Source: Nyssa sinensis
Lineage: Eukaryota; Streptophyta; Magnoliopsida; Cornales; Nyssaceae
Assembly (NCBI GenBank): GCA_008638375.1
Contig: CM018043.1
Coordinates: forward strand, 41,052,066-41,116,065
DNA: 64,000 nt
Direction of reading: 5' to 3'
Position numbers and translations under genes: made by a program
Shown here: positions 20,184 to 33,000 of the stretch, in pieces
Layout: each line of letters starts with the position of its first letter
Position numbering within the stretch: position 1 is the first letter of the stretch
The notes under the pieces: model-generated
Told to the model about the DNA's origin: nothing
Database searches by the model: none
What the model saw: only the letters and a program-made list of their open reading frames with translations

Positions 20184-21022
20184 TTCCCCTTCTCCAAAAA
20201 AGGATCAACCTCGAATTGTCACCTGCATCAAAGGGAGAAAGATCAAAAACATTGAAAGTAGCAGAGACATTATATTCACCTAGAAGATCCACTTTATAAG
20301 CATTATCATTAATTTTATCAAGGATTTGGAAAGGTCCATCTCCTTGAGGATGCAATTTAGTTCTTCTATTGGCTGGAAATCTTTCCTTGTGTATGTGAAC
20401 AGAAACCCAATCTCCAGGTTTGAAGATGACACGCCTTCGCTCTTTATTGGCTTGGGAAGCAAACTTTTCATTCTTCTACGCAAATTGAAGCCATACCCTT
20501 TCATGAATTGAATTCACCAATTCGGCCATCTGTGGCCATCCAAACTACTCTTGTCATCAATAGGTAAAGACATCAAATCTAAAGGAGTAAGTGGATTAAA
20601 CCCATAAACAATTTCAAAGGGAGAATAAGAAGTAGTAGTATGCAGTCCTATTATATGCAAACTCTATAAATGGCAAACAATCCTCCCAAGTTTTTAAATT
20701 CTTTTGAATGACAATGCATAAGAGTTGAGTTAGAGTCCTGTTGACTACTTCAGTTTGTCTGTCAGTCTGTGGATGACAAGTAGTGGAATATAAAAGCTTG
20801 GTACCTAATTTTCCCCATAAAATCTTCCAAAACTAGCTAAGGAACTTAACATCCCTAACCGAAACAGTACTCCTAGGTACACCATGGAGTCGCACTATTT
20901 CCTTGAAAAACAAATCAGCTATGTTTGTGGCATTATCTGTTTTATGGCATGGAATGAAATGTGCCATTTTACTGAATCTATCCACTACCACAAAAATAGA
21001 ATCTCTACCCTTTTTGTCCTAG
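19958..21022 (-). pseudogene. Integrase C-terminal half and Pol tail of element F
   Basis: Minus-strand translation with frame changes gives the integrase core from [15 protein letters not shown] through [14 protein letters not shown] to FAYNRT. The tail then holds HPQGDGPFQILDKINDNAYK and FNVFDLSPFDAGD, and ends GPITRLRAKKIEEAIQGLV just before the stop. This is the usual end of one large plant gypsy clade. The second catalytic Asp motif, normally SDRD, reads SVRD. Several stops and shifts are present. At 21022 it is cut by the insertion of element G (GCAGC at 21023-21027) and continues at 63780 upward with CRKAKSKVLPHGLY and ISMDFVLGL. Confidence 0.85.
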
Positions 21023-21027
21023 GCAGC

Positions 21028-22032
21028 TGATTACGCCCAAAGAATAACGCAGTAGTTGTAGTGTAGCTTTGGGGTGTCGATTCTGCAGGGAGACAAAATT
21101 AAAAGAATAACAGACAGAATAAAGAAGCTGAAGAAAATACTAAATGATTAACGAGAAAATAAAAATATAAAAAGTGATTCAAAAAGAAAATTAAAATTAA
21201 ACCAATTGATTAACGAAAGAAAATACTCAAATTAACGAATTGTAGAGCATTGGGAATCCCTTGCACATATCCGGTATTTTAATTATTTTTAATTCACTGA
21301 TAACTCAATTGAGAATTTAATTCCAAAAATCTCAATCGGAAGATATAGAATTATGAACCAAAATAAAACCAAATGTAACCCTTTGAAAAATCATTCATCA
21401 CTTTTAAATCCCACAAATTGTTATCCACATTGAGAAAACCCAACGACGACAATATACCCAGAGAGCAATATTGCAGCAAAGAATTAAATCAATATAAATA
21501 ATTAATTGATCCAAAAATGATCAAAGAACCAATCCATTTAATAAAAAAACATAACTGAATCTATAAACGGAATAAACTCTATAATTATTCGGAGAAAAAA
21601 ATACCAACAATAATTTCAAAATGATAAAACAAAAAAGTTTAGTAAATGAAAATCACGTACATGAATCAAAAATAAATTAAAAATACCATCTAGTATAGTT
21701 CATCCCTAGCCCTACTTGAAAATTTAGTTACCCATAAAGATGACGGACAACATAAATTTCAAGGAAAAATAATCTACCATGAAGTATCTGGCTTTTCTTC
21801 TCTGTGATTCAGCAACCTGTGCCGCAGCTCTCGTTTCTGTTATGATATTTTTTTCAGCTGCGCGGACCTCCCGTTTTCTTTTCAAAAACCCCTTTTAAAA
21901 CCCCAGCCGCTCCACCCTCAGTTCAGCCCTAACGCTAGGGCCAGCATGCCACACCACACGCCTGGGACCCACTTTTTTCTAATTCAGCCGCCCAACGCCT
22001 CAAAGCCTAGCCGCACAGACCTTAGTGTGCCA
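21028..22032 (-). repeat. 3' LTR of element G, distal segment
   Basis: It matches 62206-63215 closely, from TGATTACGCCCAAAGAATAACG through TTGGGGTGTCGATTC to the CAGACCTTA region. It is broken at about 22033 by LINE C; the proximal part is at 37000-37568. Confidence 0.92.
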
Positions 22033-22202
22033 CACTCTTTTTTTTTTTGCTAAGTAAAATTTTATAAAACCAAAGGGAGAGAAAGGAAAGAAAATACAAG
22101 ATCAAGAGGGCATACCCTCGAACAAGCTAGAGGGAAGGGAGAGCTTCTACAGGCAGAAGAGCACCCATCCCAAAGCCACAAAAATAAAAATACATATAAA
22201 CA

Positions 22203-23299
22203 TTACACATTGAAGATGTTACTTGGAAGAGACCAAATACATCGAAGATGTCTATTAGTATTCGTGTTTGCAATCCTTTTAGAGGAAGTGAGCCTACCAC
22301 GAATCATTTCCTGAATTTGAGCTATGATAGATTGGGAATTAGTCTTTATCATGGAGAACAATCTGCTATTCCATTCCCTCCAAATTGTATAGACTGTGCA
22401 AGCAAGGGTGAGCTTTCCTATAGCAGAAGAGAATCCCTTTCCTTTGAAAGTATTGGTAACCCAAGAAATGATCTGCTGCCAGTCTCCAGAAGGGCAATGA
22501 AATCCACTTTTAGATAGCAAATGGGACCATATGTTGGATGTAAAAGAACAAGAGAAGAATAGGTGGTTGTGACTCTCGTCTTCGCGCATACAAAAAAGAC
22601 ATTTGAGATCATGACTAAAGCGAGAATGGAATAGACGATCCTTGGTTCGAAGACTGTTATGGATGGTCATCCAAAGGATAAATCCAACAAAGGGAATGGC
22701 TTTAGAATGCCACACAAGGTTCAACCAATGAACCTGGGGCTTCCGGCTTCGAAGAGTATTCCAAGCTGAGCTAATGGAAAAGGCCCTAGTGGGGGAAGGC
22801 AACCAAATAGCTTTGTCGTCCCTATGGGGAGAAGGATGAAGGTTGCTAGGCATGCCATTTTTAACTCAAGTAAATGAGGAGAGTTAGTTGTCGGCCAGCT
22901 CCATTGATGATCCATAATGATGGAACCAACTTTAGCATGTCTCCCAAGGCCTGAATCATAAATAACCCTTGCCCCCATATTATCATATATGGAACTAGTG
23001 GGGAGCCAATAGTCAAACCAGAGAAAGGCAAAGAAACCATTCCTAATAGAAATTTTGATGAAAGGCTTGAACAAGTGTCTGAATTTAAACATTTTCCTCC
23101 AAGTCCACGAGCAAGATTGGGGAGATTTGACCTCCCAAAAACTCCTACCTTTCAGAATATTGTTGTGAATCCAAATAAACCAAGAGGAGTTAGAAGGGTT
23201 TTGGCAAATTGCCCAAATGAGCTTCCTAGGGGCTGCTTGATTCCAATCAACAAGCTTCTTTATCCCGAGCCCCCCTTCATGACGAGGGTAGGTAATGTT
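22203..23299 (-). pseudogene. LINE C ORF2, C-terminal part
   Basis: Minus-strand frames carry NITYPRHEGGLGIKKLVDWN, the SWTWRKMFKF block, WFDYWLP, and the zf-RVT-like KCLFCMREDESHNHLFF, ending SLPSNIFNV. One frameshift lies near 22840. It continues upstream at 36632 beyond array H, with the split falling in the DDIT codons. Confidence 0.88.
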
Positions 23300-24179
23300 T
23301 GATGCGAACCCCGCCAAGAAATAACGAGACCTGCCAACGAATAAGAATCCAAGATCGTTCTACAATCAGATCTGAATGGAAGACCTCGACCCGTTGTTTA
23401 CAACAAACAAAAACCTCGGTATATATGACATCAACCCGTTGTTTAATGCGAAACAAGAACCTCGGTATATATGACCTCAACCCATTGTTTATGACAAACA
23501 AGAACCTCGATATATATAACCTCAACCCGTTGTTTAGTGCGAACAAGAACCTCAGTACAAGGAAGACGCCACAGACGGTGGTGGAAATCTGTTTGATAAG
23601 TTGTTGGGGAACGCCACGGGAAATCCCGATAAGTTCAGATAGTTCTTCAAAGAACCGTAGAGAAAACACTGTCAAAAAATTTCCTGAATAATTCATCTAT
23701 CTGTCAAATGCGGCTATAAGTTCTTTTTAAAACATCCTATGAAACCCTAGGACCGAATAAGGCCTACATTAAATAAAAGACATGGGCTAAACATTTTTAG
23801 GCCCAAAACATCCTAAACTATCGACTAAAAATAATAAAAGAAATCTACTAATTAAGTTAGAATTTCGCGCAGCCAAAAACGTCATTAGTGTAGGTACAGC
23901 ACATTCAAACCTAATCTCGACCTTGATCCAGCCCACATCTCTAAAAACTCAAAACATAAAAATTGTAGAACTATTCCTTGGCTTTCCATAGAATCTTGAA
24001 TCATCTCAATCGGAGCTCGGATGAGAGAGTTATACCCATATTACGAAGCAACACCGAAACTGTACGAAAATCACCCAATTAGCGTTTTGTGCATTTAACT
24101 TCATAGCTCTCAACTTGTGATTGACCCATCTAGAACTTGTAGAGAATCTTTAAGACTTGGTCCACCATGGTGCCCATCA
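23300..24179 (-). repeat. H LTR copy 1
   Basis: This 880-bp copy holds four about 50-bp tandem repeats of the type ACCTCRACCCGTTGTTTA followed alternately by CGACAAAC or GTGCGAAAC and AAGAACCTCGGTATA (about 23380-23560). The same four-fold set is in every complete copy. On the plus strand, the TG end faces the LINE C flank. Confidence 0.9.
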
Positions 24180-24369
24180 TTCCCCCTCTCTTCAAAAGGA
24201 TTCGTCCTCGAATCTTTAAGACTCGATTCGCCATGGTGCCCATCATTCCCCCTTTCCTCAAAAAGATTCGACCACGAATCGTCACCTGCATCAAAGGAAG
24301 AAAGATATATATATATATATATATATATATAAATTAGACATGATTTATAGTCTGAGCTTTGATACCAAA
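24180..24369 (-). other. H internal region 1 (190 bp)
   Basis: From the plus-strand left it holds two purine tracts (complement of GAGAGGGGGAA and of GGAAAGGGGGAA) about 66 bp apart, the relic of the Pol tail, an (AT)n run, and the primer site at 24348-24367 (minus TGGTATCAAAGCTCAGACTA). It lacks the T-rich segment seen in the other three regions. Confidence 0.88.
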
Positions 24370-25252
24370 TGATGGGAACCCCGTCAAGAAATAACGGGAC
24401 CCGACAACGAATAAGAATCCAAGATCGTTCTACAATCAGATCCAAATGGAAGACCTCGACCCGTTGTTTACGACAAACAAGAACCTCGGTATATATGATA
24501 TCAACCCGTTGTTTAGTGTGAAACAAGAACCTCAATATATATGACCTCAACCCGTTGTTTACGACAAACAAGAACCTTGATATATATAACCTTAACCCGT
24601 TGTTTAGTGCGAAACAAGAACCTCGGTATAAGAAATACGCCACAACCGGTGGTGGAAATCCGTTTGATAAGTCGTTGGTGAACGCCACGGGATATCCTGA
24701 TAAGTTCAGATAGTTCTTCAAAGAACCGTAGAGAAAACACTCTCCAAAACTTTTCTAAATAATCCATCTGTCTGCCAAATGCGGCTACAAGTACTTTTTA
24801 AAACATCTTATGAAACCCTAGGGCCGAATAAGGTCTACATTAAATAAAAGACATGGGCTAAACATTTTTAGGCTGAAAACAACCTAAACTATCGACTAAA
24901 AATAATAAAAGAAATCCACTAATTAAGTTAGAATTTCGTACAGCCAAAAAACGTCATCAATGTAGGTACAACAACTTCAAACATGATTTCGACCGTGATA
25001 CATCCCACATCTCGGAAAACTCAAAACATAAAAGTTGTATAACTACTCCTTGGCTTTCCATAGCATCTTGAATCATCTCAATCGGAGCTCGAATGAGAGA
25101 GTTAAACCCATATTACAAAGCGACGTCGAAACTGTACGAAAATCACCTAATTAGCGTTTTGTGCACTTAACTTCTTAGCTCTCGACCTTGTGATTGGCCC
25201 ATCTAGAACTTGTAAAGGATCTTTAAGACTTGGTCCACCACGGTGCCCATCA
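24370..25252 (-). repeat. H LTR copy 2
   Basis: This 883-bp copy begins TGATGGGAACCCCGTC and ends CGGTGCCCATCA. It has a little over the usual level of point differences from copy 1. Confidence 0.9.
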
Positions 25253-25715
25253 TTCCCTCTCTCTTCAAAAGGATTCATCCTCGAATCTTTAAGACTCGAT
25301 TCGCCATAGTGCCCATCATTCCCCCTCTTCTCAAAAAGATTCGACCACGAATCATCACCTGCATCAAAGGAAGAAAGATATATATATATATATATATTTT
25401 ATGTTTTGTGAACTCTTTTTTTTTTCTAATACTCTCCTTTTTCTTGTTTTGTACTCTTTTTTGTTTTTTTTTGAACAGCAACCCATGAATATGCCCTTTT
25501 TTTTTGTACTCTTTTTTTTTTTTTAACAACCCCCCTTGAATAAGCCATTTTTTTTTTCACGGATAATAATCTAATGTAAGAATTGAAAAGGATAAATTAA
25601 ACCCCAAGGGGTTGGCTCCGTGGTTGGCGAGCGGGACTTAGGGGCTTGCCCCCCCGAGGTCTCGTGTTCGAGTCCACTGGCCAGCTTCCAAACCTTGGGG
25701 CCACGGACCGCAGGG

Positions 25716-28076
25716 TGTCACGACCCGAAACCCACCCTCTACAGATTTCGCATCGCGACCGCCACCCTCAGGCCCGAGGACCCTTGGGCGAAGGCTGACA
25801 TAGGCAGCGGTATCGAATAGATGTGCTTTATGTGGTTGCGGAAGCGTGAAAAACTTTTTCTTTTCTTTCTTATTTAAAATTTGCACATCCGTCCGGTACT
25901 GCCGCTCTTCACATTTCGGTATACATGTATAAACATACATTCAGAGCTTATCTAAAAACTTAAAGACTTTATAATATTACATATCACTGCCCTGAGGCTT
26001 AATACATATCTTGTACTGTTTACTACTACAGGAGTTCGTACTAAAATTCACATGGCTTCATAAGGAACTACTTAAGTACAACTTCCCAAAATGGCAGATC
26101 CATCATCTTCGTCTTCAAATCAAAAACTGCCTTTTTCCATTTACCTGAAAGGGGATCCGAACAAAGTCCGGGTAAGCTAATTTAAGCTTGTGAGTAATTC
26201 CTGCGTTCGTCATGGGGTTTTCAACTGGTAGTGGTCTATCACTTGAGAGTTTATAAAATACTCACTACCCATTGTTCGTGCAATTTAGAACACAGAATAT
26301 ATGCATTCTCAAAACGGATGGCTTGAAACATTTAAAACATTCAAGCTATGCTTATACTTATGAACTTCAAAACACATAACATAACATGTCATCCTTAAAT
26401 AGAGTATATAAAAACTCGAAACATATGCATTTCATAAAACAGATAGCTTTGAAACAATTTAGGTGTTCAAGCTAAACTCGTACTTCGTTAATAAAGTGTA
26501 TAAACTTTAAAACACATAAATATGTATTTTGAAAATGAGGGTAAAACCTGCTTTCATTTTCAAAATCACTTTGTCATCTTTTCTCTTTGATTAGGTGGAA
26601 TCTGTTTCGAACCAGACTCTCATTTTACTGCCAATACTGTCAATGATAATTGCCTGGGGGATTAGATCCTTCTACCGGGCATGTACTGTTGAATCCCGAA
26701 GGATTTCAACCATCATAGGGGGGTGGTACTTAGTACCGTTTATCTTATAAAACGTTTATCACATGGCTACTTCAATAGAGGCTTTTCATGAATATTGAAA
26801 ACATGAAATATACAATTTCTGCGATAGAGCTTCAATACTTGAAATAATCAAATTCAGAACATTTAAAGGAAATTTGCATTTTCAATCGGACATGCTAAAT
26901 AATTCCAAGACAAGAATTGAATATAAAACCATTTAATCAGCATGTCATATCAGAACAATTTAAAAACAGGAATCAAAACTGAATTTGATATTCAAATGCT
27001 TCACATGACTTGAACTTAAAACTTCTTCAAATAATTGGAGTTAAATCTCCATTTCAAACATAGGGTTACTCACCTCGGTCCTTTAAGGTTAGTGCTAAAA
27101 TGTGCTTGCCCACTTCCTCCGTAATTCCTAAGAACAATTCATAACAATCTCATCAACATCACATTCATCACAATATCACCTACTGATGCTTCTTATCTTA
27201 TGCTTAGTTCGTATTAATCCTAACCGACTTCATAATTTCTTATGTACTTAATTCAGCTCGTACTTTTAGCCTATGACACATTTCAATGTGTTAGGAATTT
27301 AATTTATTTTAACTTTTAAAGTTATACTCTTCTGGTAGCTCAATTCACTTTAATTTAAATTTAATTACTTCACATGTTAACGCGGCGTGTCTTCTCGCAC
27401 CTCATTTCCTCGTACTTGCCTTAGTTTAGTACTTCGGCAATGTTTTAGTTTATAGTCATCTGACAGATGCTATTCATCAAATTTTAGGTCTCTTATTTTA
27501 GACACTTCTTTTGGTGGAATGGACTCTACCATTGAGTCCGGAACGTCGAAAAAAGTCAATTTAGGCTTTCTTAGAATTTAATTCGGCTCAGGACATGTTA
27601 GGGGCAATTTGGTAATTTATACCTTAACGTGTCTAAATTTTTTGGAGTCTCGTCTCGTGAAGCGGACCCCACCATTAGATTCGGAATGTTTGAATTAGTT
27701 AGAATCCACTATTTATTTATTTTGTTTGGACCTCGTTTGACTTATTTATGGGGCAGGGGCATTTTGGTCATTTTGACATTTTCAGGGGTCGTTAATTTTT
27801 CGGGACCTCATCTCATGTCGAGGACCTCACCAATGGGCTCAGAGGGTCCAAGATAGTAAGGTTACATATATAACTTGTAATTTTTGGACAACGGGCCATT
27901 TCGGAGTATTTAATTTAATTAAATTAATTTATAAATGTAGTATATATATTTTTAAAGGGGAATAAGTGACAGGTTGAATAGGGTGGCACGCTACCCAGCG
28001 TGTCACCTCCCTCCCCATATATCCGAGTTCGAGTCCCACCAGGTGCACTGCACCTTTTAAATTTTTTGATTTCATT

Positions 28077-28111
<35 letters not shown>

Positions 28112-29370
28112 CTGCCATAATAGAACACGCGCAGGTGCGTGGCCGAGTGGGAAGGGGTTGGGTTACGCGCGTGAGGATGGGGGTTCGAGTCCCAGGGGCT
28201 TCGGTCCCTTTTATTTTTCCCTGTTTTCATAAACCAAACGGCGGACAAGGGTATTAAACCGGAATAAGCCATGCCATTCGCGCCTGGTTTATTGAATTTG
28301 GACCATAACCGTATAACCAAACAAGGCAATTCAGGGTTTTAAACCCTTAAACCAAAACGGCGTCGCCTCATTAATTCGGTGGCAAGCCCAGAGGCTGCCA
28401 CGCGTCCGAGCCAACCCGTCTAACTCGAAAGACGACGAGTCGACTCAGTCGTCTTCCCCACGGCTATCACCAGTGTTGCCCTAGTTGCAGTTTTCCTTTT
28501 TCTTCTATTTCGTGATTTTTGGCCAACCCAAACCCTACTGTTTTCGTGGGAAATAATTTCTGGGTTATAAATGAACATTTTTGCATTCGTTTGAGGGATC
28601 GAAATGGGTTCATCAGTTCAGTTTTGGATTCGATAATCTAAACTTGCAAGTCGATCGTAAATGCTCATTTCTGAGCCAAATCACATGGGGTTTGTTCTGT
28701 TTTGCTTCATTTCCCATGAGATTTAAATCCCCATTCAAGGAAGTAGGTTTAATGGTGAGTTTGTGAGGTTGGGTTTTGAAACCCGTACCTACAACTCGAC
28801 TTTTGGAGGTCGTTTCTTGAGCTTTGTGGTCGCGTACTAGGGTTTTTGGCATGTTCGAGGAGTCTAGTTGAGGTTCCAATCAACCAAATTGGGTTTGGGG
28901 AAGCTTGATTCAGACCTGCTTCAAGCAAGCTCAACAATGGAGGTTCGGTGTACGACTGGTGTTTCTGAGTTGTTTTAGGTCTAAATTTTCATGCTTATCA
29001 ACTCTAAAACACATATCTAACATTATACATGCATAACTAAGCTTCAAACTGTTTCTATTCATGCATATTTCTAGAGAGAGAAAAATGAAACTTAAAGCAT
29101 TTCTTACCTTCCTTCACTGTTTCTCTTCTCCTTTCCCTTTGTTTCTCATTTCTGAATGTCCAGAACTCCTTCACTCTCTAACTCTTTCTCTCTTTTGTGT
29201 GCATACTATTATGCATATATGCATATATGAGTACACACTCACTTATTGCAAAAAAATCTGATTGCCCCTTCATTTAGCCTAACTTGTGGCAGGTTAGGGT
29301 CTGAATTGTTACTGTTGGGCAGAGCTATCATGGGCTAATTGTGTGTGTGTGTGGTTGTTTGACTTGTATG

Positions 29371-29404
<34 letters not shown>

Positions 29405-29580
29405 TCATAATTCACACACACTAATACACAATGGTCACTCACACACACTTGTACACATTGGGCCTTTGCATGTCCCTCAATATATATATATATAATCATA
29501 TCCATATATATACATAATTACAATTACATATATATAATATGCATATACACACCTTCATACTTTTATACATGTATTTTAAA

Positions 29581-29617
<37 letters not shown>

Positions 29618-29861
29618 TATTTAATATTTACTTTTAACTTCCATGCATATACTTGTAGACACATATATTTATACACGTACTTCCACACAATACACTTGTG
29701 AGTGTGTGTTTCATCACATTATTCTAGTAATTTAAATAATAATTAGCCTCCTTATATTTAATTAATTAATTATATTAACTTAATTAATTATTCTTTCAAT
29801 TTTCCCCATAACCTCATAAAACGTGCCTCATTACCCGACATCCTCGGGTCGAGGTATTACA
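25716..29861 (-). mobile_element. Solo LTR I, chromovirus type, 4.1 kb
   Basis: The plus-strand edges are TGTCACGACCCGAAACCC and GGGTCGAGGTATTACA, so in minus sense it starts TGTAATACC and ends GGGTCGTGACA. CAGGG flanks it at 25711-25715 and 29862-29866. No internal domain, primer site or coding region is present, so it is a solo LTR. The edges match those of solo LTR J. Its interior holds microsatellites (AT, GT, ATT near 29340-29620) and tRNA-like segments near 28000-28205. No gene was found. Confidence 0.88.
28123..28205 (+). other. tRNA-like segment inside solo LTR I
   Basis: GTGGCCGAGTGG (A-box-like, as in Leu/Ser tRNAs) is followed 40 bp on by GGGGGTTCGAGTCCCAGG (B box with a pairable T arm). 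No acceptor stem closes, so it is not a tRNA gene. A second GAGTTCGAGTCCCACC lies at about 28022-28040. These are probably SINE heads or tRNA relics. Confidence 0.5.
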
Positions 29862-30022
29862 CAGGGCGAAGCCCTGTTTCGGAAGCCTTGTTCGGGGTGG
29901 AGAGACTTAGTCTCGAGGTTCGCGCAAGCTGGCCCGGGGATACTCTTCATATCAAAAAAAGAAAAAAGAAAAAAGAAAAGGATAAATTAGACATGATTTG
30001 TAGTCTGAGCTCTGATACCAAA

Positions 30023-33000
30023 TGATACGAACCCCACTAAGAAATAACGAGACCCGACAACGAATAAGAATCCAAGATCGTTCTACAATCAGATCCGAAT
30101 GGAAGACCTCGACCCGTTGTTTACGACAAACAAGAATCTCGGTATAAATGACATCAACCCGTTGTTTAGTGCGAAAAAGGAACCTCGGTATATATGACCT
30201 CAACCCGTTGTTTACGACAAACAAGAACCTCGATATATATTGTGATATCCCAACCCGGGATACGACAAGTTTATCGAGGTCAATCGACTGAACAGTGTAG
30301 TGTGAGCTGTTTAGCTCTATATCATAGTATTTCATGGAACCAAACGATTGAGTGATGTGAAGGGTTTGCTTAGCTTGGCTAGTGCCAAGCTGAACCCGAG
30401 CACCTCAAGGTCCAACATCGTTATGCGTGCACGTAGGCATTTCCACACACGAGCATAAATCACGGGCACGTAGTATGTCAAAAATAAGGGAATGTGTACG
30501 CCAGTATAAACGAATTATACGTACAAATATAGACACATATATACACTTGCATGAATGGGTGTTATATATGAATGTATATGTATAAATACATGTATTATAA
30601 TGTATAACACATAAATATATATGTATATTAAAATGCATATGTATATTTCATGCAAAATAAAAGGAAAGGAAACAAAATATCAGTGTGTGCATCACTCTGT
30701 GTGTGTGTGTGCATCACTGTGTGTGTGTGTGTGCTTGAGTGTGTTTGGGAACCACACCAACCGACCTTGGTGAAGGTGGTGTGAGTATATATGTAAATAT
30801 ATGTATATATATATATATATATGAGGGTAAGTGGATGGAGGAGGTTTAAGGGACGGTTCTCTGCAGTCAAGGATGACTGCAAGAGAGAGAGAGAGAGATA
30901 TGGTAGAGAGAGAAAGAGGCAGTGGGTGTTGTGCGGTGTATATATATATATGTGTGAGTCGTGTTGGCTAAGAAACAGAAAAGAGAGAACATGAAAGGCA
31001 CTGAAAAGGAGTAGAAGAAAAGGAAGAATTGGAAACAGGAGCAAGAGGAGTTCTAAGGGTCACTGTGAGCAGAAATCCAGAAAAATAGGTAAGCTTTATC
31101 AAGCTTTTAAATTACTGATTTAAAGCATGAAGTTGAGTTTTATTGATAGGGTCTTGTAGAGTATGAAAGTAGAAAGTTAATGCAAAAGGAATCACTTCAA
31201 ATGGTTGAGAAACCAGGTAGGAAAACGGAGTTGCAGGTCTTGTGATAATTCGGGTTCCATGGTTTTGTGTTTTAAAAATCTATTTAAGTGATGAGAAACT
31301 GATCCTCTATTATACAGGAATAATTTAGAGACAATTTGGGGTTAAAACAGTCAAAAAATATTCATGAAATTGGAAAGATACAGTCGCCGAAAACTGGGAA
31401 AAATGATGATGGAAACTGTAGTTTTCTTAGGTTTAAGATTGCCTAAATGAGAGCTTAGGACAGTGGGAGTAATTTGGCATGAGAAGATTTAAAAAGCAAC
31501 AAAAATGGACATGAAACAGTGGAAGATTAGTAGCTAGGGTTTATTGTTCCGGTGACTGTGGCCGGAAAAACAGTCGGGGAAATGACCGGAATGTCGGGGC
31601 ATTTCGGGTTAAGACGAAACCGGGTCTGGGTTCGAATCGGGTCGGGACTCGACCGGAAATAAAAAGGGGCTGTGAAATTGTGTCGTTTGTATTGGTTTTA
31701 AAATGAATTCAGGTGTGTTTGGTAACACGAACAATAAATTGAAATTAGGGTTTGGGGTTATCCAAGCCATGGATAGGATAAGGGAGGGCTTATTGGGTTC
31801 CGGTTCTTTGAAATGGACTGAACCGGTTGGTTCAGTAAAGGGTTAGACCGGTTTAGGTTTTTTAACTGTGAACCCACTAGTTCAAATCGTAACTTTGGAA
31901 ATTATAAACCGACCCCAAATGTTTTAGGAAAATTTCATTGTGGCCTAAACAGAAAAATTCATAAAATATTAAGTTTTACAAAAATGCCCCTATTTCAAAT
32001 ATGGGTCAAACGAAGTCCAAACGATGCAAATTAATAGTCAATTTTTATTATCTCGGACATCCTACGATCAATGGTGAGGTTATTTTCATGAGACGGGGTC
32101 CCAAAAAATAGAAATAACAGTAAAAGTGCAAAATGACTATTTTGCCCTTTTTAGTACAAAAGTCCAAACGAAATTCCGCGAAAGCCTAAACCGACTTTCT
32201 TCGGCGTTCTGGACTCAATGGTAAGGTCTAAATTAGTATTAGAAATACTTATGATAGCAAGGCATAAAATTTGTTGAATAGCATTAATTCTAAGACGAAT
32301 CTATTGATATATTAGGGACTCGACAGGAAAGGGCAAACTCACGAGATACTGATTTAAGAACGCATATTTAGAGGTAAGTAAATTCACCTTCTCTTCCATA
32401 TGGTGTTTCCAAGCCAAGTTTATTCTCTTTACTGCCAAGCTTGTACTCTTGAAAGTACCTCACGTTATTGCTATCCACAACGCGATATTGTTCTATCTTG
32501 TGGACATTGATTGACTGTTATGTCGTTGTTATCATGTTGAACCATGCCTTGAAAGGCCTACTGCTATGTCTTTATTGAATATATGATATTCCATTTTATA
32601 CTTCTATGGAATTTTGAATAATCATGATATGTTATGAATACGGGATTTGTGCTCAGTCACAACATCCATTTGATGCTTTCTGATTGATTGGAGACCTAAG
32701 GGTCAAGTACATGAATGGACAGGTGGCAGGAATGAATTCCTCGAAGGCTTTCCATTGGCATTTCATTTACATTTGCATTGTCATTTTACATGAGAACAGA
32801 GTAAATGCATCTCTTAAGGATTGATATGATTACGTTATTGAATGACACTATTCCTTATGACTTATCTTAAACTGAGAGGACACTCTTCATTGAATTGATT
32901 GTGATCGGTTTATTGTGGCAGTACCTTCTTGTTGTTATATTATCATAGAGAGATTCATATTGAAGTTCTTTCCATTACTCCTACTTGACCATTGTGACCT

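Larger units (their letters stand above)
25600..29975 (+). mobile_element. tRNA-derived SINE, split by a solo LTR
   Basis: The two parts 25600-25715 and 29867-29975 join to about 225 bp. A box-like TTGGCTCCGTGG (25612-25623) and B box GTTCGAGTCC (25666-25675) show a pol III promoter from a tRNA. The 3' part ends GCAAGCTGGCCCGGGGATAC and then an A-rich tail with G spacers. The perfect 14-bp duplication AAAAGGATAAATTA (25586-25599 and 29976-29989) is typical of LINE-machinery insertion. The body was later split by solo LTR I (CAGGG duplicated). Confidence 0.9.
25253..30022 (-). other. H internal region 2, interrupted by a SINE
   Basis: Positions 25253-25599 hold the doubled purine tract, an (AT)n run and T-rich stretches (TTTTTTGTACTC, GAACAGCAACCCATGAATA). 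After the SINE insertion, the region ends at 29990-30022 with the primer site at 30001-30020. Net length without the SINE is about 370 bp. Confidence 0.85.

Noticed and set aside
28123..28205. Possible functional tRNA-Leu or tRNA-Ser gene
   Set aside because: A and B boxes are present, but no acceptor stem or anticodon arm can be drawn. It is listed only as tRNA-like.
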